Assembly: GCA_035578905.1 (NCBI GenBank) | Contig: JAQJVL010000004.1 | Coordinates: 4,879,582 to 4,943,581 of the forward strand | Origin: Stictocephala bisonia | Taxonomy: Eukaryota; Arthropoda; Insecta; Hemiptera; Membracidae | Length of the DNA: 64,000 nt | Direction of reading: 5' to 3' | Shown here: piece by piece, positions 25,268 to 35,009 of the stretch | How the letters are laid out: each line of letters begins with the position of its first letter | Numbering within the stretch: position 1 is the stretch's first letter | Notes under the pieces: generated by a model | Databases searched by the model: none | Seen by the model: the letters and a program-made list of their open reading frames with translations, nothing else | Told to the model about the DNA's origin: nothing | Made by a program: the position numbers and the translations under genes

Positions 25268-26145
25268 AAAAAAAAGCCTTAACGTGGACAGAGTTAAACT
25301 GTTGTCAAAACTTGAATGCATTGGGGTTCGTGAACGCCTTGCAGTGTGGTCCGCAGCTATCCCACTGGTAGACTTCAGTGTGTTTCTTCTGTGTAACTAG
25401 CAGCGATCCTCTTCCTGTAGAATATGGTGTGATTCAGAGTAGTAGAATGGGTCCGCTCTTATTTTTAATTTATATAAATAATATTTCAAAAATTAAACTT
25501 CATGGTAAACTATTTTTATTTGCAGACGATGCATTGATTTTTCTAAGCGGTCGTACCTGGTTGGATGAGCAAGAATCTTCAAGAGACCTCTTCGTTTTAA
25601 AAAATTGGTTTGACCAAAACGTACTTTCATTAAAAATAACTAAAACAAAATGTATGCCAATTTTCCTAAGAAGCGCCACAATCTAGAAAATCTCAAATTA
25701 CACACTTGTGGTAATTATGTTGACATTCACTGTGATTGTGCAGTGATTGAAAAATTTGCATTTTTGTAATACTTGGGTGTAGTTTTTGACTTTAGAATGT
25801 CATGGTCCAATCATATAGATCTGGTTGAAAAACTTCGTAAATATTTTTTTGCATTCAAACAACTAAGTGAAGTTTTAGAAGAGAAGGAAATCAAATTAGC
25901 CTATTACGGGTTCATTCAGTCTCTTCTTACATTTGGTAGTATTGCTTGGGGGGAGGGGGGGCAAGTGTCCGTTCTTCAACCCTTGTCCATAGCACACAAG
26001 AAAATTATTAAAATTAGTTACAAACAAACTTTCGTTTTCCAACATATTCATTATTTAAAGAATATACTCTTCTTACCGGTCGTTAGTTGTACATTAAAAC
26101 GCTTCGAACTTGCATATTCCTTAATGTGCAAGTTCGAAGCGTTTA
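25268..26145 (+). pseudogene. Degenerate non-LTR retrotransposon reverse transcriptase
   Basis: The translation in successive frames follows the order of a LINE-type RT. First comes a motif A region (VDRVKLLSKLECIG, from about 25282). Then the loop normally written GVPQGSVLGPLLF, here GVIQSSRMGPLLFLIYINN. Next is the catalytic box FADDAL (about 25520-25537), then the LGV(V)FD segment and thumb (25773 on), ending in a YGFIQSLLTFGSIAWG-like block. The fingers domain and endonuclease are missing. At least two frameshifts (about 25360 and 25690-25770) and an in-frame stop (25684) break it, and the PQG of the loop is lost. It runs up to a hairpin at 26097-26144, where the minisatellite begins. Clade not resolved; Jockey/CR1-type likely. 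Confidence 0.85.
26097..26144. repeat. Perfect 18-bp hairpin at the RT/minisatellite junction
   Basis: Arms 26097-26114 and 26127-26144 (AAACGCTTCGAACTTGCA and its reverse complement) enclose a 12-base loop. The left arm belongs to the RT frame. The right arm repeats it inverted, and the minisatellite starts directly after. A snap-back or template-switch event at the breakpoint would explain it. Confidence 0.85.
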
Positions 26146-26149
26146 ATAC

Positions 26150-26285
26150 CACTATACGTGTAGTTTAATACTACTATACGTGTAGGGGTGGGTGGGTGGG
26201 TCAATACCAATGTACGTGTAGGGGTGGGTGAGTGGGTGGGTCAATACCAATGTACGTGTAGGGGTGGGTGAGTGGGTCACTCTGT
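26150..26285. repeat. G-rich dispersed minisatellite, site 1
   Basis: Tandem units of about 36-40 bp: AATACCAATGTACGTGTAGG followed by GGTGGGTGAGTGGGTGGGTC. The same unit family occurs at 26505-26543, 28751-28880, 46745-46880 (opposite strand) and 57508-57625. The GGGTGGGTGGGT stretch could form a G-quadruplex on this strand. Confidence 0.9.
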
Positions 26286-26504
26286 CCGAAGTACGCAACT
26301 AATTTTCTAATATATATAATCTCGTATACTCCAAATCTTATTAAAGTTTTACTTCGTTACTTAGCTTGAATTGAACTTTGATCTTGGTTCGTTCATAATC
26401 TAATAAAAATAATGTCGAGCCTTGTATTTCAATGTATAATAAAAGTAATTTACAATATTCATGTTATGGCTAACGTTTCACAAATCTAATGATTTCCTTT
26501 TTTC
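26286..26504. other. AT-rich spacer inside the minisatellite region
   Basis: No gene or repeat recognised between two blocks of the minisatellite family. Just after it, 26508-26520 carries an inverted piece of the G-rich unit (CACCCACCCACCC). Confidence 0.4.
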
Positions 26505-26543
26505 ACCCACCCACCCCCGTGTTTTCAATACCACTGTATGTGT

Positions 26544-26854
26544 ATGATGAAGAATAGATTATTATCGGTTTTAGATTTTTATAGAGTTCATAAAACAGAG
26601 ACTGCTAAATTAAATTATTTAAAAGCTAGAAAGTATTATAAAAATGCTATAAATGGGGCTAAAAAAGAATACTGTATAACTTATCTAGTATAGAGTCAGC
26701 CAAAAATAAATGTAAGACAGCATGGAGTGTAATAAACTCTGTTGCCAAAAGCAGACAAAGAGAGGTTATATCTATATCACCAAATGAGTTTAATGATTTT
26801 TGTGTAGATTCAGTCAATGAAATTTGTAACAGTGTTGATAGACCCTGTGAAACT
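26544..26854 (+). pseudogene. ORF2 segment upstream of the RT, frameshifted
   Basis: From 26544 a frame reads MMKNRLLSVLDFYR... to a stop at about 26693. A second frame then takes over with SSIESAKNKCKTAWSVIN and runs without stop into the long RT frame. The lysine-rich, tyrosine-rich linker followed by NKCKTAWSVIN is the usual region between endonuclease and RT in Jockey/CR1-type ORF2. A small deletion around 26690 therefore disabled an otherwise continuous ORF2. Confidence 0.75.
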
Positions 26855-28411
26855 ATGTCAGATCTCATAAAACTCCATGTAAATAATCCTTTGAGAAATA
26901 AATTTTCTTCCTCAGAGATAACACCTGATGTAGTTTTAAGTACTGTATATAATTTTAAGCCTTCTGATAGTGTAGATATTTATGATGTTTCTAGTAATAT
27001 GTTAAAAAAGATAATTGGTTCTATAGTTTTACCTCTTACTCATTGTATTAACAGATGTTTAAATGAAGGTATCTTCCCTGAGGTTTTAAAAGTATCCAAG
27101 GTGGTGCCCCTCTATAAGAAAGGGGATAGAAATTGTCCCTCTAGTTACCGCCCAATATCTTTGACACCGGTTTTATCAAAGGTGGTTGAATCTATAATTT
27201 ATCATCAGGTGTGTGAATACATTCAACATCATAAAATTCTCTCTGATGTGCAGTTTGGCTTTAGGAAGGCCAAATCTACTGTTCATGCCATAGACTCTTT
27301 AATTAAAAAAGTGCTCAATTCTTATGAGGATGGAGACTTTGCTCAGGCCACTTTTTGTGACCTGAGCAGAGCCTTTGACTGTGTTGAGCATGACTCACTT
27401 TTGGAGAAATTGGTTCATTATGGCATTGTCAATGACAAAACTAATAACATTTTTGAATCATTTTTAAATAACCGCAAACAAATAGTTTGCATTGGAAAGA
27501 AACAATCTCAAATTGCTGACATTAAGTGTGGAGTGCCACAGGGCTCAGTTTTGGGACCTCTGTTGTTCATCCTAATGATTAATGATCTACCATCCTATTT
27601 GAATATTCATTCCATTCTCTATGCTGATGACACAACCTTTTTCAACACTAGTTCAAATTTTAATACTCTTCAAACTATGACAAAAAACACACTATCTCAA
27701 GTGTCAATCTGGTTTCGAGCTAATGGTTTTTTACTAAATGAGAGTAAAACTCAACAAATGTTATTTAGTTTAAGGGATGTACCAATAGAGAATAGTTTAG
27801 GCAGTGTTAAGTTTTTAGGTGTTGTTATTGATAGTAAATTGTCATGGGAACCTCACATTAAACACATTAGTGCTAAGCTGTCTAGAGTTACATACTTGTT
27901 AAGAAATTTGAAGAATCATGTACCATTTTCATATGTAAGATCAGCCTATTTTGCTTTTTTTCAAAGTGTTATATCTTATGGGCTCTTACTTTGGGGTAAT
28001 AGCTCACATGCTCAGGATATTTTAGTTCTACAAAAGAAAGTAGTTAGAATAATTACAAACTCAGAAAAATTTGCCCACTGTAAACCTTTGTTTATTAATT
28101 TAAGAATATTAACTTTAGTTAACTTGTACATCTATACTGTTATCTTATATACAAAGAATAACTTATCAGCCCACCAACGTAGGCAGGATATACACCCTTA
28201 TAGTACAAGGAATAATAAATGCATCAATATACCTTTCTGTAGGCTATCTAAATCATTAAACAGTCATGAAATAGTAGGTATGAAAATGTTTAATAAATTG
28301 CCCCTTGAATGGAGAGTAGCTCCGTTGAAAATATTTAAGCAACAATTATATAATTGGCTCGTAGTGACACCTTTTTACAGTATCAATGAATTTTTCGAAT
28401 GTAAATTGTAA
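26855..28411 (+). CDS. Non-LTR retrotransposon ORF2, reverse transcriptase part (518 aa)
   Basis: The protein copies element RNA into DNA at a nicked target. The RT is complete from fingers to thumb: VVPLYKKGDRNCPSSYRPIS (about residues 83-102), FGFRK (134-138), motif A FCDLSRAFD (167-175, catalytic Asp169), CGVPQGSVLGPLLF (225-238), and YADD (256-259) with the catalytic aspartates. Then follow the KFLGVVID palm segment, the QKKVVRIIT thumb block and a C-terminal STRNN...FNKLPLEWR region typical of LINE ORF2 ends. The catalytic residues are intact and there is no stop, so this part decayed little. The ATG at 26855 is only where the open frame begins after the upstream frameshift, not a natural start. 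No endonuclease is encoded here. Clade Jockey/CR1-like by eye. Confidence 0.92.
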   Translation: MSDLIKLHVNNPLRNKFSSSEITPDVVLSTVYNFKPSDSVDIYDVSSNMLKKIIGSIVLPLTHCINRCLNEGIFPEVLKVSKVVPLYKKGDRNCPSSYRPISLTPVLSKVVESIIYHQVCEYIQHHKILSDVQFGFRKAKSTVHAIDSLIKKVLNSYEDGDFAQATFCDLSRAFDCVEHDSLLEKLVHYGIVNDKTNNIFESFLNNRKQIVCIGKKQSQIADIKCGVPQGSVLGPLLFILMINDLPSYLNIHSILYADDTTFFNTSSNFNTLQTMTKNTLSQVSIWFRANGFLLNESKTQQMLFSLRDVPIENSLGSVKFLGVVIDSKLSWEPHIKHISAKLSRVTYLLRNLKNHVPFSYVRSAYFAFFQSVISYGLLLWGNSSHAQDILVLQKKVVRIITNSEKFAHCKPLFINLRILTLVNLYIYTVILYTKNNLSAHQRRQDIHPYSTRNNKCINIPFCRLSKSLNSHEIVGMKMFNKLPLEWRVAPLKIFKQQLYNWLVVTPFYSINEFFECKL

Positions 28412-28750
28412 TATATATAATTCAGAATTGGGTTATTTGAAATGATTACTTTGTTTAGAAATTTGACTCAGTTGTAGCCTATGTATGTCTTTTTCGTTAT
28501 AAACATGTACAGATATTTGTAACCTGATTTTTTTTAACTTACTGCAGTGTTAGTGGATTCTTAAATGTTAAATGTAATTTGTAGAATATAATTTTCATTG
28601 CTTAGTGTAAGATGATTGCTTAATGTAGGAATTTGAAACATTGCTGTTTGTACAGATATTTGTTGTACATTTGTAAATATTTGTAATCTGACGTTGTCTA
28701 TTGCTGTAAAGTTTAATGACAATAAAATTATATTTATTTATTTATTTTAT

Positions 28751-28880
28751 GGGTGCGCGGGTGGGTCAATAACACTGTATGTGTATGGTTGGGTGGGTGG
28801 GTCAATAACACTGTACGTGTATGGGTGGGCGGGTGGCACAATACCACTGTATATGTATGTATGGGTGGGTGGGTGTATGG
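28751..28880. repeat. G-rich dispersed minisatellite, site 2
   Basis: Three to four units with CAATAACACTGTATGTGTAT or CAATACCACTGTATATGTAT followed by GGGTGGGCGGGTGG-type stretches. It continues the unit phase broken off at the 5' end of the retrotransposon at about 26546. Confidence 0.9.
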
Positions 28881-28889
28881 GTGTGTATG

Positions 28890-28962
28890 AGTTTTTTGCT
28901 TGTTTTTGTTTCTACTATCACCCTCTGAAGTTGTGCCAATCCCTCCTGAATCACCCTGTATA
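28890..28962 (-). mobile_element. Solo terminus of a TACAGGGTG-type DNA element
   Basis: Read on the minus strand from 28962 it starts TATACAGGGTGATTCAGGAG and continues AGAGGGTGATAG. This is a terminus type repeated in arthropod genomes and shared in its first bases with the fold-back MITE at 16781. No partner terminus is seen nearby, so this is a fragment. Superfamily not assigned. Confidence 0.4.
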
Positions 28963-29977
28963 CTATGGATACTTTTTTTTACGGTTTTATAGTTTTCAGT
29001 CTTCACAAACATATCTCACAATTATAACACGCGCTTCGCCCGTATCTACTGTACAATTATATAGATAATGTTCTTCAACTAACTCATATTATATATCAAA
29101 CATTTTATACAGAAATTGTTGCAAGTATTTTCACTATACAGATTTGTTTGCATCTCCTTCTCTTGCGGTCTTTAAAAACGAGTTAAGAGTTGGATTGAGC
29201 AAGCTGAGCTCTCATCTCAGTGGACTACCGGTGGACCTAACAGACTCAACCCCCCTCTCTCTCCTCACCGGTCACATGCCGCTTGAGCACTTATTTTACC
29301 ATCATTTATTATTGCTGTACCTATCTTTTTTCTATTAACTATTATTCTATTATTATGATTATTTAAATTTTCGATATGACGCCCACACTTTCTCTTATTC
29401 AATCTTAAGGTTTCATCACTCAGTTATTGCATATGTTGTATTGTTATCGATATGGGAGATCGATGTCTACCCCCAGACTTGTATCCAGTATTTATCACCA
29501 CCAATTAGAATTTGACAAATGTTCGGCAAGATAATTGTTTCAGTACTCGAGTTCAGCACACTTCTTTCTTTACTCCTATTGTTAATTATTTTTTCTTACT
29601 TTTTCTTTATATTCTTTTTCTGGTTTCTTATTTCTATTTTAATATCATATTAAGTTGATTTTATTGATTTTTTAAAGACACATTCTATGATTATTTTCCG
29701 GCTTTTTTAACTCATATCGTCACAACGGTTGCTTTAACAACTCAGGCCCACGCACAGGCGTCAGGCCCATGTAGGCTTATTTTCTTAGTTATAGCACTTC
29801 TTTTAGTTATAAACTTCTTTATTGGAAACCTTGACTTTTAGTTATTTTTGTTATGTTTACATTGAATTTTTTTCTTTCAAAATCAAATTCAGTGTATAAT
29901 ATTATTGTTTACAGTATTGTTTTGTGCTTTTTTTAGTTTTATTCTATGCTGGAAATAAAAATAATTGTTCATTTCAA
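28963..29977. other. Unassigned stretch
   Basis: A 64-codon plus frame at 29144-29338 has a composition like the tail of a mobile-element protein, but I cannot tie it to a family. The rest is AT-rich. Confidence 0.35.
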
Positions 29978-30190
29978 CTACCACGTGCATTCTAGAGTTC
30001 ATTCGACGTCATTCTTGGCGTGTTCCCTTATTGATAAAAAATGATCCTTTAATATAAATGGGAATATAAATCTTTTAAATATTTATAAATTTGCATAGGG
30101 CGTATCTCTGATGCGCTGACATATATCAGTAATAGATTTTATGAGTCAAAATAAAAAAAATTGCCTGATTTATTTTAATAATGTACATAT

Positions 30191-31304
30191 GTTATTTCGT
30201 TTCAAAATGATGGCCATATAAAAGTTTTTCAAAGAAAATAACTCAAAAATCGTAATGTTGTATAATATTTAGTAAGTAACGTATAATTTGTTTATCCCGT
30301 TAAATTTCCTACCCAAAAGTGTAATAATTACTAGTGTAACATTCAAAATATATACCTTAAATTATTTTTAAATTTAATCTTTTCAAACTTTTAGTTTTCT
30401 CAAAACTGAAATTTTAAAAGGCAGCGTTGAAGACCTTGCGTGTGTATTATTTCTTTACTTTATGACATTAGTTTTATTACATTTAAAGTTAAGACAATTG
30501 TTCTGATTTTTTTTTATCCATTGTTGGTAAATGTAAGCAATGCAAAACAGACTCTGGAATTAAAAGAGAATTTTCTGAAACAAGGCAGACGGCTAGGACA
30601 TTACCCATCTCTCTCACTCCACAGTCTACAGTATGAAGAATATTAAAGAGCTACATAATCCTTACCATGTGCAGAGCGTCCAAGCGCTTGGCCCTGTTGA
30701 CTTCCTAAGGTTTCTTTAGAATTCTACGAAAAGTCCTGCTTATTTATCTTAAAAAAATATGTACAAATGAAAATACGATTTCCAGAGATTGCGTGTGGAA
30801 TTGCAAATACCTATAATTAATTGGTCTTATGAAAACCAATAAGAATGTTTTATCACATTCTTCAAATGTTATTAAAGCTTATTTTTGGTTTTATTTTTAC
30901 CAAGCTTGCTTTTATTAACAATATATGAAAATCAGCTAATTCTTCTTCATTTTAAAATGTTGTATACAAGTAAATGTCATGGAGTAAGCTAGCGCACATG
31001 AAAGGTCTTCAACATTAGCTTTTAAAATTTCAGTTTTGAGAAAACTAAAAGTTTGAAAAAAGTAAAAGTTAAAACCCGAAAATATATTTTGTACGTTTGA
31101 TAGGAAATTTAACGGGTTACAAAAAATTATTATTGACTACTTTTAAGAGAAAAATACGGTTTTTGAACCATAAAAATACATAGGGTATTAAATTAAAATA
31201 GATGTAAAATTTCACTGAAAATTTTAATACATTTTAATTTTACAGAATAAAGTACAAGTTATTTTATTTTTAACAATAATATGGTCACCATTTTGAAACA
31301 AAAT
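30191..31304. repeat. Long inverted-repeat element, about 1.1 kb
   Basis: The left arm (30191-30440) and right arm (30990-31304) are diverged reverse complements with order preserved. Shared blocks are TTTCAAAATG(A/G)TG(G/A)CCATAT, CCCGTTAAATTTCCTA, TTTCAAACTTTTAGTTTTCT, CAAAACTGAAATTTTAAAAG and GTTGAAGACCTT. The central 550 bp shows no transposase. It is probably a non-autonomous fold-back or long-TIR DNA transposon. Confidence 0.75.
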
Positions 31305-32331
31305 ACAGAAACGTGTTGAATATTTTTTGTGAAATTCGTCTTTGTTTGGTCAAGTAATATATATACAATTTTCAACTCAGTTGGTGGACTCACTTTACCG
31401 CTTTAAATTGTTAATAAAAAACGTCGGAGAATATTTGTAAAAGAAAATTTTTAGAAGAACCTTTAGGACACATTTTCTTTATTATGGCCCATAGAATCAG
31501 TTCCTGAAAAATGCATTACAAATATGCACAGTATATTACAACACATTTCATAACATTATCAAACTATACCGATATTTTTAAAGGGGGATGGGGAACTCGT
31601 CACAGAGTATAACATTTTTCTACTCCCACTGAATACATTGCTAGTAGTGGGTGCGTACTTGGAATTGATTTCTTTAATCAAGTAGACCTAGGATCTATAG
31701 TTTCTGGAGACTTGCACAGCTAATTAGTTTATTAGTGGGCTTTGCCGGTTCTGGAACAACTAATTTGTTCATGAAGTCAGAGGCAATTTTCAAAGACGTA
31801 GCTGGTGACGTCATGACGTTATATGACGTAATTTTGAAGTCGTAGCTGATGACATATAATTCATGATGTCTCTGCCTACCTCATATAAGTATGTATGTAC
31901 ACACACAAATTCATAGGCTGAGTTTATTTTCAAGGTCAAACCTTCATTAGAAAAAATAGATAGACGAAACAGACATTCTCTTAACCAGCAAGACGTTCTT
32001 TTAAGCAGCAAACAATATGGAGAAAAATTTTTTGCCTTGTTTTCTTCGATTCTTGGGTTTATAGAAACTCGTATATAACTACTAATTTTCATTCATTACC
32101 CAACTGGGAGTATGTGGATAAAATAATATCATAACGTCTAGCTTTCAAAGCCGTCTTGCAGTTCAACATCAACAAATTCCATTTCAACACGTCTATTTCG
32201 AAATGGGTGTGAAAATATCTTTCTTTGACAACCATTTATATCATCCATAGCAGTAAAACGCGTGTTAGTAGCAGCTATCGTGTTTCGTCAATTTATAAGT
32301 GGTACCCCCACCAGCGTACTAAGAGGTTGCA
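31305..32331. other. Unassigned stretch
   Basis: The minus frame 31811-32092 (93 codons) has no recognised motif. Short local repeats of TGACGT lie near 31800-31850. No gene supported. Confidence 0.35.
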
Positions 32332-32400
32332 CAGTAGTAGAATCTCGGTTATCGGAGCCCCGAGTAACCGAGCCTCCGGGTTAACCGAACTAGTCATCAG
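32332..32400 (+). mobile_element. pogo/Tigger-like terminus, solo
   Basis: CAGTAGTAGAATCTCGGTTA followed by repeated GAGTAACCGAGCC and GGGTTAACCGAAC phrases has the look of pogo/Tigger TIRs. No matching inverted end is found within the next kilobase, so it may be a fragment. Confidence 0.35.
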
Positions 32401-32789
32401 ACTATGAAACATAAACATAAAGCTATTGATAAAAGGAAAATTATAGCGCGGACACATCATATAATCGTTTGACAAGTAATCGGTGTCTCTATTGGCTGTT
32501 GGTGCTAGGTAAAGGCGCTGTTGGGACGTCACGAGACTCATTTATGATATTGTACACTACTATAGGAACAATTTTCCCACCCAAATGCATTCACTCATGA
32601 CACATCACCACCTGACACCATCGGCTTAGTCAACTGCTCTCGCACTAAATGTGGTTGTTTTAGTGTGTTGACTTTCGTCATTTTACGATATAGTATTGGA
32701 AATATTGTCGTAATTTATTGTTGTTACTGTTGTAATTGTTTAAAGATAGAGCTTAAAAAACAAACCAAACGCAAGTTGTGGCAACAAAA
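32401..32789. other. Unassigned spacer
   Basis: Nothing recognised between the Tigger-like terminus and the GC-rich block. Confidence 0.35.
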
Positions 32790-33375
32790 TCGGTCAATAA
32801 ATAACGGCCACACTCGGCCGGGAAGTAAGCCTATATACAAGTCCGTTTGTCATTATCGGCCGGAAAAAATCGGCAAGAAAACAGATGACAACAAGAATCC
32901 CGCAATGCAAGAGTGGCAGAAGACTTCTGGGAAGCCGCGACAAAAGCCGGGGTCCGGTTCCTCTGTGGACCCGACGCAGGACTCAGTGGAGTGCGAAGCC
33001 TTGCCGGTGGTTTCGTTACTTCGTCTAGATCTGTGCCAGCCCTTCGGTGAGTCAGGAACCGATGGAATATATGACTGCGGGTGAAGCTCACAGTCGAGTG
33101 TTGCTGAGAAACCCGTGACCATGAGCGGCAGAAGACCAGTAACCCTTTTCGGAGTCTGACTCCTTGGTGGATCCGACGGAGGTCTTAGTCGAGCGCTAGG
33201 CGTCGCCGGCGGTTTCGCTGATTCTTCTAAATCTGTGCTGGTCCACCGGTGAGTCAGGTGTCGGGTGGTGTTCACCGTGAAGCTCGACACCACACGGTAC
33301 AGCAAAACGACTAGAGGTTGGAATTCGCGTGCAACCTCGCAGGCTCTTTGGTCTGAAACCTCTGGAGTCTGAGGC
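32790..33375. repeat. GC-rich block with a diverged internal duplication
   Basis: Segment 32918-33132 and segment 33133-33320 are diverged tandem copies. Both start GAAGAC and contain GTGGA(C/T)CCGACG, GC(C/G)GGTGGTTTCG or GGCGGTTTCG, AAATCTGTGC or GATCTGTGCC, and CGGTGAGTCAGG. Both strands are open over long stretches (32665-33084 plus; 32853-33377 and 32831-33091 minus). The two copies give similar peptides on either strand, so the coding strand cannot be decided by eye. CGGTGAGTCAGG also fits a 5' splice site. No known family recognised; it may be the GC-rich 5' part of a mobile element. Confidence 0.5.
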
Positions 33376-34040
33376 ACCCCGCTAAATCAACTGTTAGATT
33401 TCACAACGTACCTCTTTCAAACATAACTGAAAATGTTAATAACGAGCTGCATTATTTTAAAATTATAGAAAAATATAAATTTACTAACAGTTGAAGCTAT
33501 GTGTCTACCTACGAGTTCATATTAGTTAGATGATATAAACAAGACTATAGAAAAACACGTGGATGGAGACAATGTTGCAATTTAAAAACGGAAATAAAGT
33601 CTCAATTTTATGTAGATTTTAGTCAACCAAACTAATTTGGTGATCTTGTAGGATTTACCAAGAAAAACGGATAATTTGAAGCCAAATGCAACTCACCCAG
33701 GCAAGAACATGTGAGTATATCGAAGGTTACACTATAAACGTTGCATGCAATATTGTGCGCGCATCTTACAAAAATGGGGGAAATAGTCGCATATTGCATA
33801 CATTTTATCTATCGATACCTGCAGGGTTTAAGATATGACTGTAAACCAAATATTATGGTAATATGAAGTATTTATCTTTGACCACAAGTTACGTGTAAGA
33901 TATCGTGTTGGACAAGATGGAAAGCCCGCTAATCAGTGGTGAAACAATTACAGTAAAGATTCATTTATAAACCATTAGAATGATAAAGGATGGGATTATT
34001 TTTCAAATATAAAAAACTGAAGGAGCTTAGTAGCTCATTA
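33376..34040. other. Unassigned spacer
   Basis: AT-rich DNA without a recognisable gene between the GC-rich block and the 40-bp array. Confidence 0.4.
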
Positions 34041-34905
34041 TCAGCTCACTAGTTAACAAGATCATGACAATCGTCAATTAGCAGCTGACTAGTTAACAAG
34101 ATCATGACAATCGTCAATTAGCAGCTGACTAGTTAACAAGATCATGACAATCGTCAATTAGCAGCTGCCTAGTTAACAAGATCATGACAATCCTCAATTA
34201 GCAGCTGACTAGTTAACAAGTGCATGACAATCGTCAATTAGCAGCTGCCTAGTTAACAAGATCATGACAATCGTCAATTAGCAGCTGACTAGTTAACAAG
34301 TGCATGACAATCGTCAATTAGCATCTGCCTAGTTAACAAGTGCATGACAATCGTCAATTAGCATCTGCCTAGTTAACAAGTGCATGACAATCGTCAATTA
34401 GCAGCTGCCTAGTTAACAAGATCATGACAATCGTAAATTAGCAGCTGACTAGTTAACAAGTGCATGAAAATCGTCAATTAGCAGCTGCCTAGTTAACAAG
34501 TGCATGCCAATCGTCAATTAGCAGCTGCCTAGTTAACAAGAACATGACAATCGTAAATTAGCAGCTGACTAGTTAACAAGTGCATGAAAATCGTCAATTA
34601 GCAGCTGCCTAGTTAACAAGTGCATGACAATCGTCAATTAGCAGCTGCCTAGTTAACAAGTGCATTACAATCGTCAATTAGCAGCTGCATACTTGACAAG
34701 AACATGACAATTGTCAATTAGCATCTGACTAGTTAACAAATGCATGACAATCGTCAATTAGCAGCTGACTAGTTAACAAGTGCATGACAATCGTCAATTA
34801 GCAGCTGACTAGTTAACAAGTGCATGACAATCGTCAATTAGCAGATGACTAGTTAGTAAGTGCATGACAATAGTCAATTAGCAGCTGATTAGTTAGCAAT
34901 AGTTG
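34041..34905. repeat. Minisatellite array F, 40-bp unit, about 21-22 copies
   Basis: Direct 40-bp repeats containing GCAGCTGACTAGTTAACAAG and TGCATGACAATCGTCAATTA. Two variant sites (GACT/GCCT and ATCATG/TGCATG) alternate along the array, with ATCATG units towards the left and TGCATG units dominating the right. Each unit carries CAGCTG and GTTAAC palindromes. It ends about 100 bp before the capsid-like relic. Confidence 0.97.
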
Positions 34906-35009
34906 ACGATCTATTAGACTTAGGTTTTAAAATAAAAGAATATGGATATTCTAGTATATAGAAAAATAGAACGACGTTTGACGAGAACCTATGGGAAAAG
35001 AAGTATCAA

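Larger units (their letters stand above)
26505..28750 (+). mobile_element. 5'-truncated non-LTR retrotransposon inserted in minisatellite
   Basis: The element begins within or directly after a minisatellite unit (CCACTGTATGTGTATG, ending about 26546). It continues with ORF2 sequence, an open RT frame to 28411, a 3' UTR of about 320 bases, an AATAAA at 28721-28726 and a TATTTATTTATTTATTTTAT tail at 28731-28750. Minisatellite resumes directly with GGGTGCGCGGGTGGGTC. The apurinic endonuclease domain and any ORF1 are absent, so the copy is 5' truncated, as is usual for LINEs. The simple TTTA-type tail fits the Jockey/CR1 group. One frameshift near 26690 separates the first coding part (26544-26693) from the main frame. 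Confidence 0.85.

Noticed and set aside
28734..29068. Glycine- and threonine-rich frames on both strands
   Set aside because: They translate the G-rich minisatellite.
25100..30045. LTR retrotransposon
   Set aside because: The flanking direct repeats are about 60 bp, lack LTR features, and the RTs inside are of the non-LTR type.
32665..33377. Protein genes of 139 and 174 codons on opposite strands
   Set aside because: Both strands are open over the same GC-rich duplicated DNA, no family is recognised and neither can be preferred; kept only as a repeat and a finding.
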